In this document: one piece after another, positions 1 to 8,581 of the stretch
How positions within the stretch are numbered: the stretch's first letter is position 1
How the letters are laid out: every line of letters begins with the position of its first letter
Origin: Robiginitomaculum sp.
Lineage (GTDB): Bacteria; Pseudomonadota; Alphaproteobacteria; Caulobacterales; Maricaulaceae
DNA length: 64,000 nucleotides
Direction: 5' to 3'
Assembly: GCA_021776525.1 (NCBI GenBank)
Contig: JAJFFT010000005.1
Coordinates: 1-64,000, forward strand
Program-made: the position numbers and the translations under genes
Notes under the pieces: model-generated
What the model was told of the DNA's origin: nothing
Seen by the model: the letters and a program-made list of their open reading frames with translations, nothing else
Database searches by the model: none

Positions 1-21
1 CGAAAAACAATCAAGCATTAT

Positions 22-93
22 TTATCGTAAAACAATGAAATATACGTAATAAACGATAATGTTTGTGATGAAACATATCGTAACGCATTGAAA
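22..93. repeat. AT-rich upstream region with imperfect repeats
   Basis: The 229 bases before the first gene are very AT-rich and hold no convincing gene. An 18-base sequence starting TATCGTAA at 23-40 recurs at 76-93 with three mismatches. TTATCGT at 22-28 also forms an inverted repeat with ACGATAA at 53-59. This could be an operator region for the amidohydrolase gene downstream, but no regulator is adjacent and the function is inference only. Confidence 0.3.
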
Positions 94-229
94 ACAAGTT
101 ATATTCAGTTTTTCAAGAAATATGCAGTTTTTTTAAAAAAAATATCGCTGGAGAAGGGGAAAGCTGGCCTTACCGCTTGCCTTGACGTGAACGTAAAGGG
201 CTAAACTATGTCCGCAGGAGGAATAATGC

Positions 230-1987
230 ATGTTTGATTTAGCGATTCGCGGCGGGACCATCGTCGATGGTAATGGTGGAACGCCGTTTAGCGGCGATAT
301 AGCCATAAAAGATGGCAAGATAGCACAAATTGGCGAGGTTTCTGGCTCTGCCACGCGTGAAATTGATGCCCAGGGCGCGATTGTTACCCCCGGCGTGATT
401 GATGTGCATACCCATTATGACGGCCAGGCGATCTGGGACGCTGATCTGGCTCCATCGTCCTGGCACGGGGTGACCAGTGTTTTAATGGGCAATTGCGGGG
501 TTGGCTTTGCTCCTTTGCGTCCAGGTGATCAGGACCGCCTGGTCAGCCTGATGGAGGGGGTAGAGGAAATACCGGGCACCGCCTTACACGAAGGTCTGGA
601 TTGGCGCTGGGAAAGCTTTGGCGATTATATGGACCGGCTGGACGATATTCCTCACGCCATCAATGTCGCGGTGCAAATTCCCCACGACCCGGTACGTCTG
701 TTTGTTATGGGCGACCGCGCCGAGGCGCGCGAAACCGCAACAGACGAAGATGTAAAGGCCATGGCGGCCTTGGTACACGAAGGATTGAAAGCCGGGGCCT
801 TTGGATTTTCAACCGGGCGTACGGACACACACCGCACATCCGAAGGGCATGATACTCCGGCTTCTATTGCTGAACGGCGCGAGCTGGAAGGCCTGGCCTC
901 GGCGTTTCAGGGCCTGTCTTACCGTATCTTGTCGGCGGTTTCGGACTTTGACATGCATGATGGGCCAGAACGGTTTGACCCCGAATTTGATATTCTGGAA
1001 ACTATGGCCCGCATTGCCGGGCGTCCGATGACCTTATCGACCATGCAACGGTTTTTGTATCCCGAACAATGGGAACGCATTGCCGGACGTGTTGAGCAGG
1101 CCAATGCCAATGGTCTGGATATGCGTATGCAGGTTGCGCCGCGCGGGGTGGGTGTGTTGCAGGGACTGCGCACAACACTAAACGCGCTGGTCGGTAAACC
1201 CAGCTATCGTAAAATCATGGATCTGCCGTTCGAAGAAAAGCTGAAAGCCCTGCGCGATCCAGATATACGTGCAAAAATCCTTGGCGAAGAACGCATTCGG
1301 GTTTCCGATGTTGACCCGGCAGCACCCCCGCAAATTGATCAGGTGCTGGATAATCTAGATTTTCTGAGCGCCCGGATGTTCCCGCTGGGGGATCCACCTA
1401 ATTACGAGCCAGCCGAGGAAGATTCCATTCATGCCCGCGCACAGGCGCGCGGTGTCAGCGTGTTGGAAGAGCTGTATGATCAGATGTTGCAAGATGATGG
1501 CGAAGCCATCATTTACTTCCCGATTTTCAATTATAATGACGGCAATCTGGACACCGTACACCGTATGATTACGCACCCTGCCTCGCATTTGGGGCTGGGC
1601 GATGGCGGTGCGCATGTGGGCACCATTGTCGATAGCGCCTGGTCCAGTTTCTTTTTGTCCCATTGGACCCGCGATCGCAAACAGGGCAATGGGCTGCACA
1701 TCCCAATCGAGCGCGCCATACAGATGACCAGTGCCGATCAGGCAGACTTTTTGGGCATTAAAGACCGTGGCCGTTTACAAACGGGTCTGGTGGCGGACAT
1801 CAATATCATTGATATGGATCGTCTGTCCGTGCGCCGCCCGCACATGATCTATGATCTGCCGGCCGGTGGTCGTCGCCTGGTGCAAGAGGCCCAAGGCTAT
1901 ATTGCCACATTGGTGGCCGGTGTGCCGATACTTGAAAATGATAAATTGACCGGGGCAACGCCCGGCAAGTTGTTACGCGCCGTCTAA
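230..1987 (+). CDS. N-acyl-D-amino-acid deacylase family amidohydrolase
   Basis: A 585-residue metal-dependent amidohydrolase of the D-aminoacylase type (COG3653-like), expected to hydrolyse N-acyl-D-amino acids or related amides in the cytoplasm. The N-terminus has the family opening with a small beta-sandwich. It is followed by the metal-binding HTHYDGQ motif near residue 61, a GNCGVGFAP motif near residue 88, and GDGGAHVG near residue 461, which carries the probable catalytic Asp. A strong AGGAGG ribosome site lies 8 bases before this ATG and fixes the start; another ATG at 225 would be too close to it. The gene stands alone. Exact substrate cannot be read from sequence; many family members are broadly labelled D-aminoacylase or dihydroorotase-like. 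Confidence 0.88.
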   Translation: MFDLAIRGGTIVDGNGGTPFSGDIAIKDGKIAQIGEVSGSATREIDAQGAIVTPGVIDVHTHYDGQAIWDADLAPSSWHGVTSVLMGNCGVGFAPLRPGDQDRLVSLMEGVEEIPGTALHEGLDWRWESFGDYMDRLDDIPHAINVAVQIPHDPVRLFVMGDRAEARETATDEDVKAMAALVHEGLKAGAFGFSTGRTDTHRTSEGHDTPASIAERRELEGLASAFQGLSYRILSAVSDFDMHDGPERFDPEFDILETMARIAGRPMTLSTMQRFLYPEQWERIAGRVEQANANGLDMRMQVAPRGVGVLQGLRTTLNALVGKPSYRKIMDLPFEEKLKALRDPDIRAKILGEERIRVSDVDPAAPPQIDQVLDNLDFLSARMFPLGDPPNYEPAEEDSIHARAQARGVSVLEELYDQMLQDDGEAIIYFPIFNYNDGNLDTVHRMITHPASHLGLGDGGAHVGTIVDSAWSSFFLSHWTRDRKQGNGLHIPIERAIQMTSADQADFLGIKDRGRLQTGLVADINIIDMDRLSVRRPHMIYDLPAGGRRLVQEAQGYIATLVAGVPILENDKLTGATPGKLLRAV

Positions 1988-2056
1988 ACAAGACGGTCAG
2001 GTGCAATTTTCGTATATTTATGCTACGCTTTTTTATCTCGGGATAAGGTGACAATT

Positions 2057-2764
2057 ATGAAAAGGCGCAACTTTCTGGCTAATGTCTTAGCCATGTCAGC
2101 CTTGACCAGCCCTTCTGTGGTTTCAGCTCAAACATCTGTTGAGCGCTTGAAGCTGGTTATTGTTGGTGATGGTGCCGTTGGCAAAACCAGCGCCCTGATG
2201 TCTTATTCAACCAACGTTTTTCCAACAGAATATGTGCCTACGGTTTTCGATAATCGGAATGCTCATGTACAGGTTGATGGGGCGCCTGCCATTCTTGGGC
2301 TTTGGGATACGGCAGGCCAAGAGGACTATGACCGTTTACGCCCTTTGAGTTACCCGCAAACAGACGTGTTTATTATCGCATATTCCATTATGTCACGGTC
2401 CAGTTTTGACAATGTCACCAGTAAGTGGGTGCCAGAGATCCGTCGCCATGCTCCTCATACGCCGTTTCTTTTGGCGGGCTTGAAGAGTGACTTACGAAAA
2501 GCATCACTTAACGGGCCTGCTGACGTGCGTATCTCAACGGCAGAGGGGATACAAAAAGCCAAAGCCCTAGGAGGAACATACCGAGAGTGTTCTGCATTAA
2601 CACAAACGGGCTTAAAGACGATGTTTGATACAGCTGTTCGTATAGCGCGCGGCGTAAAAGTGTCGAACCCACCGATATACCAGTTCAAGGTGAAGCCGGT
2701 TTTGCCCAAACGCAAAATAAATATCAAAAAGCTGCCTACCCGGTATTCAATACCGGGTAGATAG
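2057..2764 (+). CDS. Rho/Rac-type small GTPase with Tat-like export signal
   Basis: A 235-residue Ras-superfamily GTPase that is clearly of the eukaryotic Rho/Rac branch. Seen: P-loop GDGAVGKT (37-44), switch I PTVFDN with the Mg-binding Thr62, switch [16 protein letters not shown] with catalytic Gln88, G4 LKSD (142-145) and G5 ECSAL (177-181). Numbering is offset by 27 from human Rac1 up to G4. The Rho insert is about six residues shorter than in Rac1, and Rac Tyr40 is Arg67 here. Residues 1-24 form a signal peptide with a twin-arginine KRRNFL motif and a likely VSA/Q cleavage site. The C-terminus is polybasic but lacks a CaaX cysteine. I chose ATG 2057 over GTG 2048 because AAGG at 2045-2048 is well spaced from it. 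ATG 2093 would drop the signal. Base composition is more AT-rich than its neighbours. Transfer from a eukaryote and export are inferences. Confidence 0.88.
   Translation: MKRRNFLANVLAMSALTSPSVVSAQTSVERLKLVIVGDGAVGKTSALMSYSTNVFPTEYVPTVFDNRNAHVQVDGAPAILGLWDTAGQEDYDRLRPLSYPQTDVFIIAYSIMSRSSFDNVTSKWVPEIRRHAPHTPFLLAGLKSDLRKASLNGPADVRISTAEGIQKAKALGGTYRECSALTQTGLKTMFDTAVRIARGVKVSNPPIYQFKVKPVLPKRKINIKKLPTRYSIPGR
2736..2760. terminator. Hairpin overlapping the GTPase C-terminal codons
   Basis: A 12-base stem (CTACCCGGTATT, 2736-2747) pairs perfectly with 2749-2760, and the stop codon follows at 2762. It lies between convergent genes. There is no strong T-tract on either side, so termination is plausible but not certain. 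The hairpin encodes the last residues of the GTPase. Confidence 0.5.
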
Positions 2765-2787
2765 TCTTATTAATCTACGATCTTGCT

Positions 2788-3201
2788 TCAATCACTGAAG
2801 AACGACCATATAGCTGCAACCAGCGCATAGCCAACGAGGGTATAGGCCCCATCAATGTAGGCCATACGTATTGGGTATGTGCCATAAATCCAGCCATAGG
2901 CGGTGGTGGTGAGTCCAAAACAAACCGCCGCGATAAGGCCATATTTAACAGCGGTCATGAGCGTGCTGACGTTTAACCATTTGAGCAGCAGGCCGATGCC
3001 GATGGAAACTATGGCGACATTCAGAACCCCAAGCCCCATAGCCATTGCGGGTTCAAAATTGCCTTGGCTTTCTTCTGTATAGCCCATTAGGGCCATCATT
3101 TGGTCCATAAACAAAACGCCGTACCACAGATAACCCAGCATAAAAAAGGCAACACTGGCAGCCAACAGGCCAAGTACATTCAATCCAAAAAGTTTGGGCA
3201 T
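2788..3201 (-). CDS. DUF1761 membrane protein
   Basis: A 137-residue integral membrane protein with four hydrophobic segments, matching the DUF1761 family in length and in the early GYLWYGVLF pattern. Its function is unknown in the family. The longer reading (start at 3216) adds five residues, but GGGGAGG lies just upstream of the ATG at 3201 and supports the shorter form. It is convergent with the Rho-type GTPase gene and separated from it by a hairpin, so the two are not cotranscribed. Confidence 0.75.
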   Translation of the reverse strand: MPKLFGLNVLGLLAASVAFFMLGYLWYGVLFMDQMMALMGYTEESQGNFEPAMAMGLGVLNVAIVSIGIGLLLKWLNVSTLMTAVKYGLIAAVCFGLTTTAYGWIYGTYPIRMAYIDGAYTLVGYALVAAIWSFFSD

Positions 3202-3331
3202 TGGTTTCCTCCCCATTATGTGGTGCGCGCCCTTGTCAGCGTCTCACCACCCCATTAGTCAGGTCAGCACATGGGCGTCCCCGATGCCTAAACTAGTACA
3301 ATGTGCGGTAATATCCTAATCGGAAAGACAA

Positions 3332-5041
3332 ATGAATCGTATCCTGATCACTTCGGCACTCCCATATATTAACGGAATCAAGCATTTGGGAAACCTGGCC
3401 GGTTCTATGCTTCCCGCCGATATTTATGCGCGCTTCTCGCGCATGAAGGGCCGCGATGTCTTGTATACTTGCGCCACTGATGAGCATGGGACACCGGCCG
3501 AGCTGGCCGCGGCCAGCGCCGGGCAAAGCGTCCGTGAATATTGTGATGAACAGTTTGAGGTACAACGCAAAGCCTGCGCAGGCTTTGATCTGTCCTTTGA
3601 TTATTTTGGCCGCTCGTCCAATGCCCCAAATGCACGCCTGACACAGCATTTTGCCGACGTGTTGGAAGATAATGGCCTGATCGAAGAGCGAGTTTCCGAA
3701 CAGGTTTATTCGATTGATGACAAGCGTTTTTTACCGGATCGTTATGTCGAGGGCACATGCCCGCATTGCGCCTATGAAAAAGCCCGTGGTGATCAATGTG
3801 ATGATTGCGGCCGGGTGCTGGACCCGGTCGAGCTGATCGAACCCTATTCAACAATTTCAGGCTCAAAAAACCTGGAAGTGCGCGAAACCCGGCATTTATT
3901 CCTGCGCCAGTCCAAAATGCAGGCCCGCGTGCGCGACTGGGTGGAAAGTGCAACGGACTGGCCGCCACTGGCCCGCTCGATCGCCTTGAAATGGCTGGAC
4001 GAGGGGTTGCTGGATCGTGCCATCACCCGCGATCTATCCTGGGGTATTCCGGTCTTGCGCAATGGCCAGCCACGGCCAGGTTTTGAAAACAAGGTGTTTT
4101 ACGTCTGGTTTGATGCGCCGATCGAATATATTGGCGCCAGTGTCGAGCGCGCCGAGGCCGGCGAGGGCGATTGGGAACATTGGTGGCGCACCGACAAGGG
4201 CGCAGATGATGTCACCTATGTGCAATTCATGGGCAAGGACAATGTGGCTTTTCACACGGTCAGCTTTCCGATCACTTTGCTGGGCTCAGGCGAGCCATGG
4301 AAAACCGTTGACAAGTTGAAGGCCTTTAACTGGGTCACCTGGTATGGTGGCAAGTTTTCGACCTCGCAAAAGCGCGGCATTTTTATGGATCAGGCACTGG
4401 AGCTGGCCCCCTCTGACCTGTGGCGCTGGCATTTGATGGCCAATGCCCCCGAAAGTGCAGATGCGGCCTTCACGCTGGAACACTTCCAGTCGGTGGTCAA
4501 CAAGGACCTGGCCGACGTGCTCGGCAATTTTGTCAATCGCATTACCCGCTTTGCAACCTCAAAAATGGATGGTGTGGTGCCCGCCGGTGGTACGCCCGGC
4601 GCATTGGAAACGGCACTGGCCGCACAACTAAAAACCCGCCTTGCAGCCCTGACCGGCTATTATGAGGCCATGGAGTTTCGCAAAGCCATGGCCGAAACCC
4701 GGGCCATTTGGGCCATGGGCAATGAATATCTGGCCGAGGCTGCGCCGTGGACCGCGCTGAAAACCGATGTGGATGCAGCGGCGCTCAGCGTGCGTACGGG
4801 GCTGAACCTTGTAGCCATTGCCGCCATAATTGCACAACCCGTTATTCCGCAGGCGGCGGCCAAAATTCTTGATGCGATGGGTGTTCCGGCGCAAAACCGC
4901 AAATGGCCAGACGCCAGTGATGATGGTCTGTTGAACGCTTTGCCGGTTGGCCTTGCTTTCACGCCGCCGGATGTCTTGTTTGCCAAGATCGCCGACGAGG
5001 AGATCGAGGAATGGGGTACACGTTTCGGCGCTGAAACATAA
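3332..5041 (+). CDS. metG: Methionine--tRNA ligase
   Basis: A 569-residue class I aminoacyl-tRNA synthetase that charges tRNA-Met in the cytoplasm. The HIGH-type signature appears as HLGN near residue 18. A zinc knuckle CPHC...CDDC lies near residues 145-160, and the KMSKS loop is present as FSTS within KFSTSQKRG near residue 341, as in the longer MetG form found in Rhodobacterales-like bacteria. An anticodon-binding helical domain fills the C-terminal third. There is no appended C-terminal tRNA-binding domain; the free-standing CsaA protein encoded at 61057-61428 resembles that domain. GGAAAG before ATG 3332 supports the start. Confidence 0.96.
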   Translation: MNRILITSALPYINGIKHLGNLAGSMLPADIYARFSRMKGRDVLYTCATDEHGTPAELAAASAGQSVREYCDEQFEVQRKACAGFDLSFDYFGRSSNAPNARLTQHFADVLEDNGLIEERVSEQVYSIDDKRFLPDRYVEGTCPHCAYEKARGDQCDDCGRVLDPVELIEPYSTISGSKNLEVRETRHLFLRQSKMQARVRDWVESATDWPPLARSIALKWLDEGLLDRAITRDLSWGIPVLRNGQPRPGFENKVFYVWFDAPIEYIGASVERAEAGEGDWEHWWRTDKGADDVTYVQFMGKDNVAFHTVSFPITLLGSGEPWKTVDKLKAFNWVTWYGGKFSTSQKRGIFMDQALELAPSDLWRWHLMANAPESADAAFTLEHFQSVVNKDLADVLGNFVNRITRFATSKMDGVVPAGGTPGALETALAAQLKTRLAALTGYYEAMEFRKAMAETRAIWAMGNEYLAEAAPWTALKTDVDAAALSVRTGLNLVAIAAIIAQPVIPQAAAKILDAMGVPAQNRKWPDASDDGLLNALPVGLAFTPPDVLFAKIADEEIEEWGTRFGAET

Positions 5042-5073
5042 AAAAAACCGCGCCGGTTATAAGACCGGCGCGG
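5042..5073. terminator. Terminator between metG and the NTF2-like gene
   Basis: A perfect 10-base GC-rich stem (CCGCGCCGGT, 5048-5057, pairing with 5064-5073) with a six-base loop. A run of A at 5041-5047 gives a T-tract on the minus strand, so it is a strong terminator for the leftward NTF2-like gene. It probably also stops metG. Confidence 0.8.
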
Positions 5074-5099
5074 CTCAATTCTAATGATGCGGTACAGGT

Positions 5100-5642
5100 T
5101 TAACTGTCGCTTGCGGCATCGTCGGCATTGGCGTCATCCATCATCTCGCCGCCATCATCCATCATATCAACGGCCGGGGCTTCTTTGGTGTAGAAGGCAA
5201 CCGTTTGCTTGGCGATTTTACCATGCTCGACAATAAATGTGTCTGATCCGTACAACATAGAGCCATCAGCCATGGCCCAGGTCCATTCCACATAGACCAT
5301 TGGATCTGCGATTTGGGTTTTGGTCACGCTAAAGGGGGCTTCGGACTGGTCACCGCTTTGCATGGCTTCTTGCAGACGGGCGCGGACATTCTCTGCGCCG
5401 GAATAAACCCCATCGGGGGTGATCAGCACGGCATTTTCGGCATAATCGCTCATAACTGCGTCAATATCGCGTGCGATAAACGCATCCGCATGATGAGAGG
5501 TTACGGCCTCAGCACTGGCATAAGCACTCTGACTATCAACAGCCCCATAGGCGTTGCCTGCTTCGCTTGGCGCCAACTTCATATTCAGATAACCGGCACC
5601 CAAAGCCGCCAGCAATAATCCCATAATTCCACGTAACAGCAT
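5100..5642 (-). CDS. Anchored NTF2/SnoaL-like domain protein
   Basis: A 180-residue protein with an N-terminal hydrophobic anchor or signal (about residues 2-20), then an NTF2-like/SnoaL-like cone fold (about 45-155) and an acidic Asp/Met-rich tail. The segment around HADAFIARDIDAVMSDYAEN is typical of DUF4440/SnoaL-type proteins. These bind small ligands or act as simple enzymes; no catalytic residues can be assigned here. It probably works in the periplasm. The start at 5642 (MLLRG) is preferred to 5675 because a GGGGAAG ribosome site precedes it and it begins the signal cleanly. Confidence 0.7.
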   Translation of the reverse strand: MLLRGIMGLLLAALGAGYLNMKLAPSEAGNAYGAVDSQSAYASAEAVTSHHADAFIARDIDAVMSDYAENAVLITPDGVYSGAENVRARLQEAMQSGDQSEAPFSVTKTQIADPMVYVEWTWAMADGSMLYGSDTFIVEHGKIAKQTVAFYTKEAPAVDMMDDGGEMMDDANADDAASDS

Positions 5643-5860
5643 AATACTTCCCCTTTTAAGCCTTGGTTCTAACACAATTCAGCCATACGAAGCGAGAGAA
5701 TTAGCGCGGGAGGCGAAAAAAAACGTTACGCACTCGCCCGACGGGTCGTAATGTCTGGATCGTAACGAGGAAATTGTGCATGCTGGGGACGCGGCCTTGC
5801 GCATTTTGAACACAGATAGAGAAATGTTTTCACGGGCTGGATGAAAATGGGTGATGTATT

Positions 5861-7324
5861 ATGGCGTCAAAAGCATTGGGATCATGGAACGGTAAGTCCG
5901 GCGCGCCGGATATGAAGCGTGTGGGTCCGAAAAATCCAAACCTTCCTTTCCTGCCAGAGGTTTTCGGCAAAAAACTGCGCCGCGAGCTGAAGCTGGACAA
6001 GGTGGCCAAATCGGCCCGCCGTACGGGGCTGGCCACGTCTGATACCCAAGTGGGCGAAATCATCGAACAAAAAGTTTCAACCAGTTTGAACGGTATTCAC
6101 GAAAAGGGTCTGGGCAAGTTCGAGGGCCGCTTCAAGCATCTCAAAGGGATGGTGTCCCGATATGCCGGAGCCTTTGATACCGAACCTCTGGAAACTGCGC
6201 TGGAAGGCACTATCCACGAGATTGAGCAGGAAACCCTGCGCCACGGCGCAACATTGGAACGCCTGCGTGACGAGTTTGAAGAGGCCGACCGTCATTATCA
6301 GGAGTTTCGATCCACCCACGGCCTGACACGGCCGCCCAGCCTGTCTTCCGGTCTGGCCGGTGCCTTGCCGATCTTTATCGTGATGATGGTGATCGAAGCC
6401 GGGGCCAATATGTTCTTCTTCAGTCCTGGCAGTGATTTTGGTCTGTTGGGCGGATTTTTCTATTCATTGGTGATCAGCGTTTTGAACATTGGCGGAGCGG
6501 CCTTGTTTGGCTATGCGTTTTTCCGCTGGTTGAACAGCCGGTCATTGTTCCGTAAAACGCTGGGCGCTGTTATGGCGCTGGTGTTTGTGGCGTTTTTGCT
6601 GATCCTGAATGTGGTTGTCGGATTTTATCGTTCAGCCTTTGTGGCGTTTGGCGGCGAGGGGCACGAAAACCTGTTGCAAACCGCTATCGGCCAGATCATG
6701 GCGCTGGATTTCAGCCTGTTGGACGAATTTTCCATTGCCATGATGCTGATCGGGATCACACTGGGGGCGCTGGCGTGCTCCAAGGGGGCACGGGTTGGCG
6801 ATGCCTATCCCGGTTATCACCGGGTTTATAAGTTTCGCGAGGATTACCGCCGCCGTTTTGAAAACGAGGCTGATGTTCTGGCCGAGCATTTGGCTAATTT
6901 GCGCGATAAAGCCCTCAGCGATATTGAGGACTTTCAGACACAGGCGCGCGAATCTATTGCACCATACCGTGAGATTGGCAAGGAAATCAGCGAGCTGATG
7001 TCCAGATTTGATGCCTTTGAATCGCATCTGGAAAGCGTCGGTAACGACGTTCTTGGCTCGTATTACGATGCCAACGGGCTGGCCACGACCGATGGCAAAT
7101 CCGGGCATTTCAAGCATCAGTGGGTATTGCCGGGTAAATTGTTTGCTTTTGGCGAGCCGAATGCGCGCTTTATCAAGCTGGCTGGCGATTCTGTGCTGGG
7201 CGAGATTATGAATGAAGGCCGCATCCAAAGTGCCATGGACAAGGCCAAGTCCTTGCGGACCCGTGTTCTGGACACGCTGAACCGGATGGAGCACTTGTTT
7301 GTGTCCCAACAGGGTTCTTTGTAA
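5861..7324 (+). CDS. Coiled-coil four-helix membrane protein, unknown function
   Basis: A 487-residue protein I do not recognise. Residues 1-160 are soluble and basic, and end in a charged helical stretch likely to form a coiled coil (about 115-150). Four hydrophobic segments follow at about 164-187, 195-222, 230-258 and 283-303. Residues 310-487 are again soluble and largely helical, with heptad-like Glu/Arg content. The stop codon is followed immediately by the start of the VWA-like gene, so the two are one operon and probably one complex: this would be the inner membrane scaffold and the next the extracytoplasmic partner. No Walker motifs or MotA-type proton-channel motifs are visible. Confidence 0.72.
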   Translation: MASKALGSWNGKSGAPDMKRVGPKNPNLPFLPEVFGKKLRRELKLDKVAKSARRTGLATSDTQVGEIIEQKVSTSLNGIHEKGLGKFEGRFKHLKGMVSRYAGAFDTEPLETALEGTIHEIEQETLRHGATLERLRDEFEEADRHYQEFRSTHGLTRPPSLSSGLAGALPIFIVMMVIEAGANMFFFSPGSDFGLLGGFFYSLVISVLNIGGAALFGYAFFRWLNSRSLFRKTLGAVMALVFVAFLLILNVVVGFYRSAFVAFGGEGHENLLQTAIGQIMALDFSLLDEFSIAMMLIGITLGALACSKGARVGDAYPGYHRVYKFREDYRRRFENEADVLAEHLANLRDKALSDIEDFQTQARESIAPYREIGKEISELMSRFDAFESHLESVGNDVLGSYYDANGLATTDGKSGHFKHQWVLPGKLFAFGEPNARFIKLAGDSVLGEIMNEGRIQSAMDKAKSLRTRVLDTLNRMEHLFVSQQGSL

Positions 7325-8152
7325 ATGGCCATGAGACGCAGGCGTTCGCGTTCGTCTCTGCGGCTGGGTGTGGTGTTGTCCTGGGTCGGGGCGGTTGTGG
7401 CATTGTCCGCACTGGCTATGGCAGGGATCGGACTGGCAGGTTTGCGCGCCGATCGCGCAGGCCAGGATGCACAAACCATGTGTGCCGGTCACCAGCCACG
7501 TGAAATTGTCGCCTTGTTATTTGATTCCAGCGACCCGCTGAACGATTTGCAACGGATCAAGACCCGACAAATACTGGACGAGACATTAAGCGCGGTCCCC
7601 AAAGGGGCGCGGGTGGATGTTTATATGGCCACAGCCGAAGCAGGGCAGTTGGCACGCCCACTGTTCAGCCGGTGCAATCCAGCTAGTCCCGATGGCTCTG
7701 CCGGATGGAGTGAAAACCCTGGCCGCATGCAGGATTTGCGTCGCAGCCAGTTTTTAGAACCGCTGCAGCAGGCGCTGGCGACGGCTCTGCGGGCCAACCC
7801 GCGCAAAACCTCACCTATACTTGAAACCATTGCGGCGGCCAGCGTGCAATCCTTTGACCGTGCACGGCCAGGCGATACGACGCCTTCAACGCACTATACA
7901 ATGGTTATTGTGTCTGATTTTTTGCAAAACAGCGCCGTGCTGTCCCATTATCGGCATTATCCATCCATTGAAGAATTTGCAACAAAATCTGGTTGGGTGA
8001 GTACATTGCCAAGATTAGAGCAAGTTTATATCAAGATGATTTATATTAATCGGGCAAATTCACTGAAGCGGCAAAATAAAGCGCATAGAAACTGGTGGTG
8101 CGAATATTTCAGGGCGCGCGGCGCAGCGCAGTGCAATATAGAACAATTGTAA
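7325..8152 (+). CDS. Membrane-anchored VWA-like protein, unknown function
   Basis: A 275-residue protein with a basic N-terminus and one transmembrane helix (about 13-40), then a domain resembling von Willebrand factor A. LLFDSSDPLND near residue 63 takes the place of the DxSxS metal site, and MVIVSDFLQN near residue 193 forms the later strand. The expected location is periplasmic. The start codon abuts the stop of the coiled-coil membrane protein gene, implying coordinated expression. The C-terminal 40 residues are richer in Lys/Arg/Asn and lower in GC. No enzyme function can be assigned. Confidence 0.68.
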   Translation: MAMRRRRSRSSLRLGVVLSWVGAVVALSALAMAGIGLAGLRADRAGQDAQTMCAGHQPREIVALLFDSSDPLNDLQRIKTRQILDETLSAVPKGARVDVYMATAEAGQLARPLFSRCNPASPDGSAGWSENPGRMQDLRRSQFLEPLQQALATALRANPRKTSPILETIAAASVQSFDRARPGDTTPSTHYTMVIVSDFLQNSAVLSHYRHYPSIEEFATKSGWVSTLPRLEQVYIKMIYINRANSLKRQNKAHRNWWCEYFRARGAAQCNIEQL

Positions 8153-8160
8153 AATTGTTC
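8141..8160 (+). terminator. Hairpin at the end of the VWA-like gene
   Basis: GAACAATT (8141-8148) pairs with AATTGTTC (8153-8160) around a four-base loop that includes the stop codon. The sequence AAAATTGTTC recurs at 8205-8214. It lacks a good T-tract directly downstream, so termination is tentative. Confidence 0.35.
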
Positions 8161-8352
8161 GCCCAAAAGTTGTTCTTGGCACACGTCACACGGTTGTATT
8201 TTTTAAAATTGTTCTCATTTTTGGGGCATGCCATGGCCAAGCACAATTTATTCAGGTAATAGATAACTCTGGGCACCTCACTATAATCGCCTGGGGTATG
8301 TTATAACGACTTGCGTACGTTTTTTTTTGCGCGAACATTTAAGGGGGTAGTA

Positions 8353-8580
8353 ATGCGAGGGATTGGCATTATCCTGATTTTAATCGGGTTAGGCGCTATT
8401 GGTATTAAAGCCGCGGCGAGTTATGCAGGCGTTGATCTGTCACCATATTTTGGTATGGTTTTTGATCAGGCGCGAGGGTTGATTGCAAAGTATGGCGACT
8501 ATGCCGACTATGGTATCCGCGGCGCGGTTGTCCTGTTGGGTATTGTTTTCTTGCTTCTTAATTCTGGTGATGACGAATAG
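8353..8580 (+). CDS. Small membrane protein
   Basis: A 75-residue protein with two hydrophobic segments, residues 3-20 (GIGIILILIGLGAIGIKA) and about 51-67, joined by a loop with a Tyr/Asp-rich KYGDYADYG stretch, and an acidic C-terminus. A good AGGGGG ribosome site precedes ATG 8353. I use this start rather than 8311, which would put a Phe-rich extension in front of the membrane helix. A TATAAT-like box lies at 8282-8287. The function is unknown. Confidence 0.6.
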   Translation: MRGIGIILILIGLGAIGIKAAASYAGVDLSPYFGMVFDQARGLIAKYGDYADYGIRGAVVLLGIVFLLLNSGDDE

Positions 8581-8581
8581 G

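Noticed and set aside
2048-2056. GTG start for the Rho-type GTPase three codons upstream
   Set aside because: AAGG lies directly on it; ATG 2057 has correct spacing and begins a normal Tat signal.
5861-7324. MotA/Zorya-like proton channel for the coiled-coil membrane protein
   Set aside because: The helix arrangement and the absence of MotA-type conserved residues do not support it.
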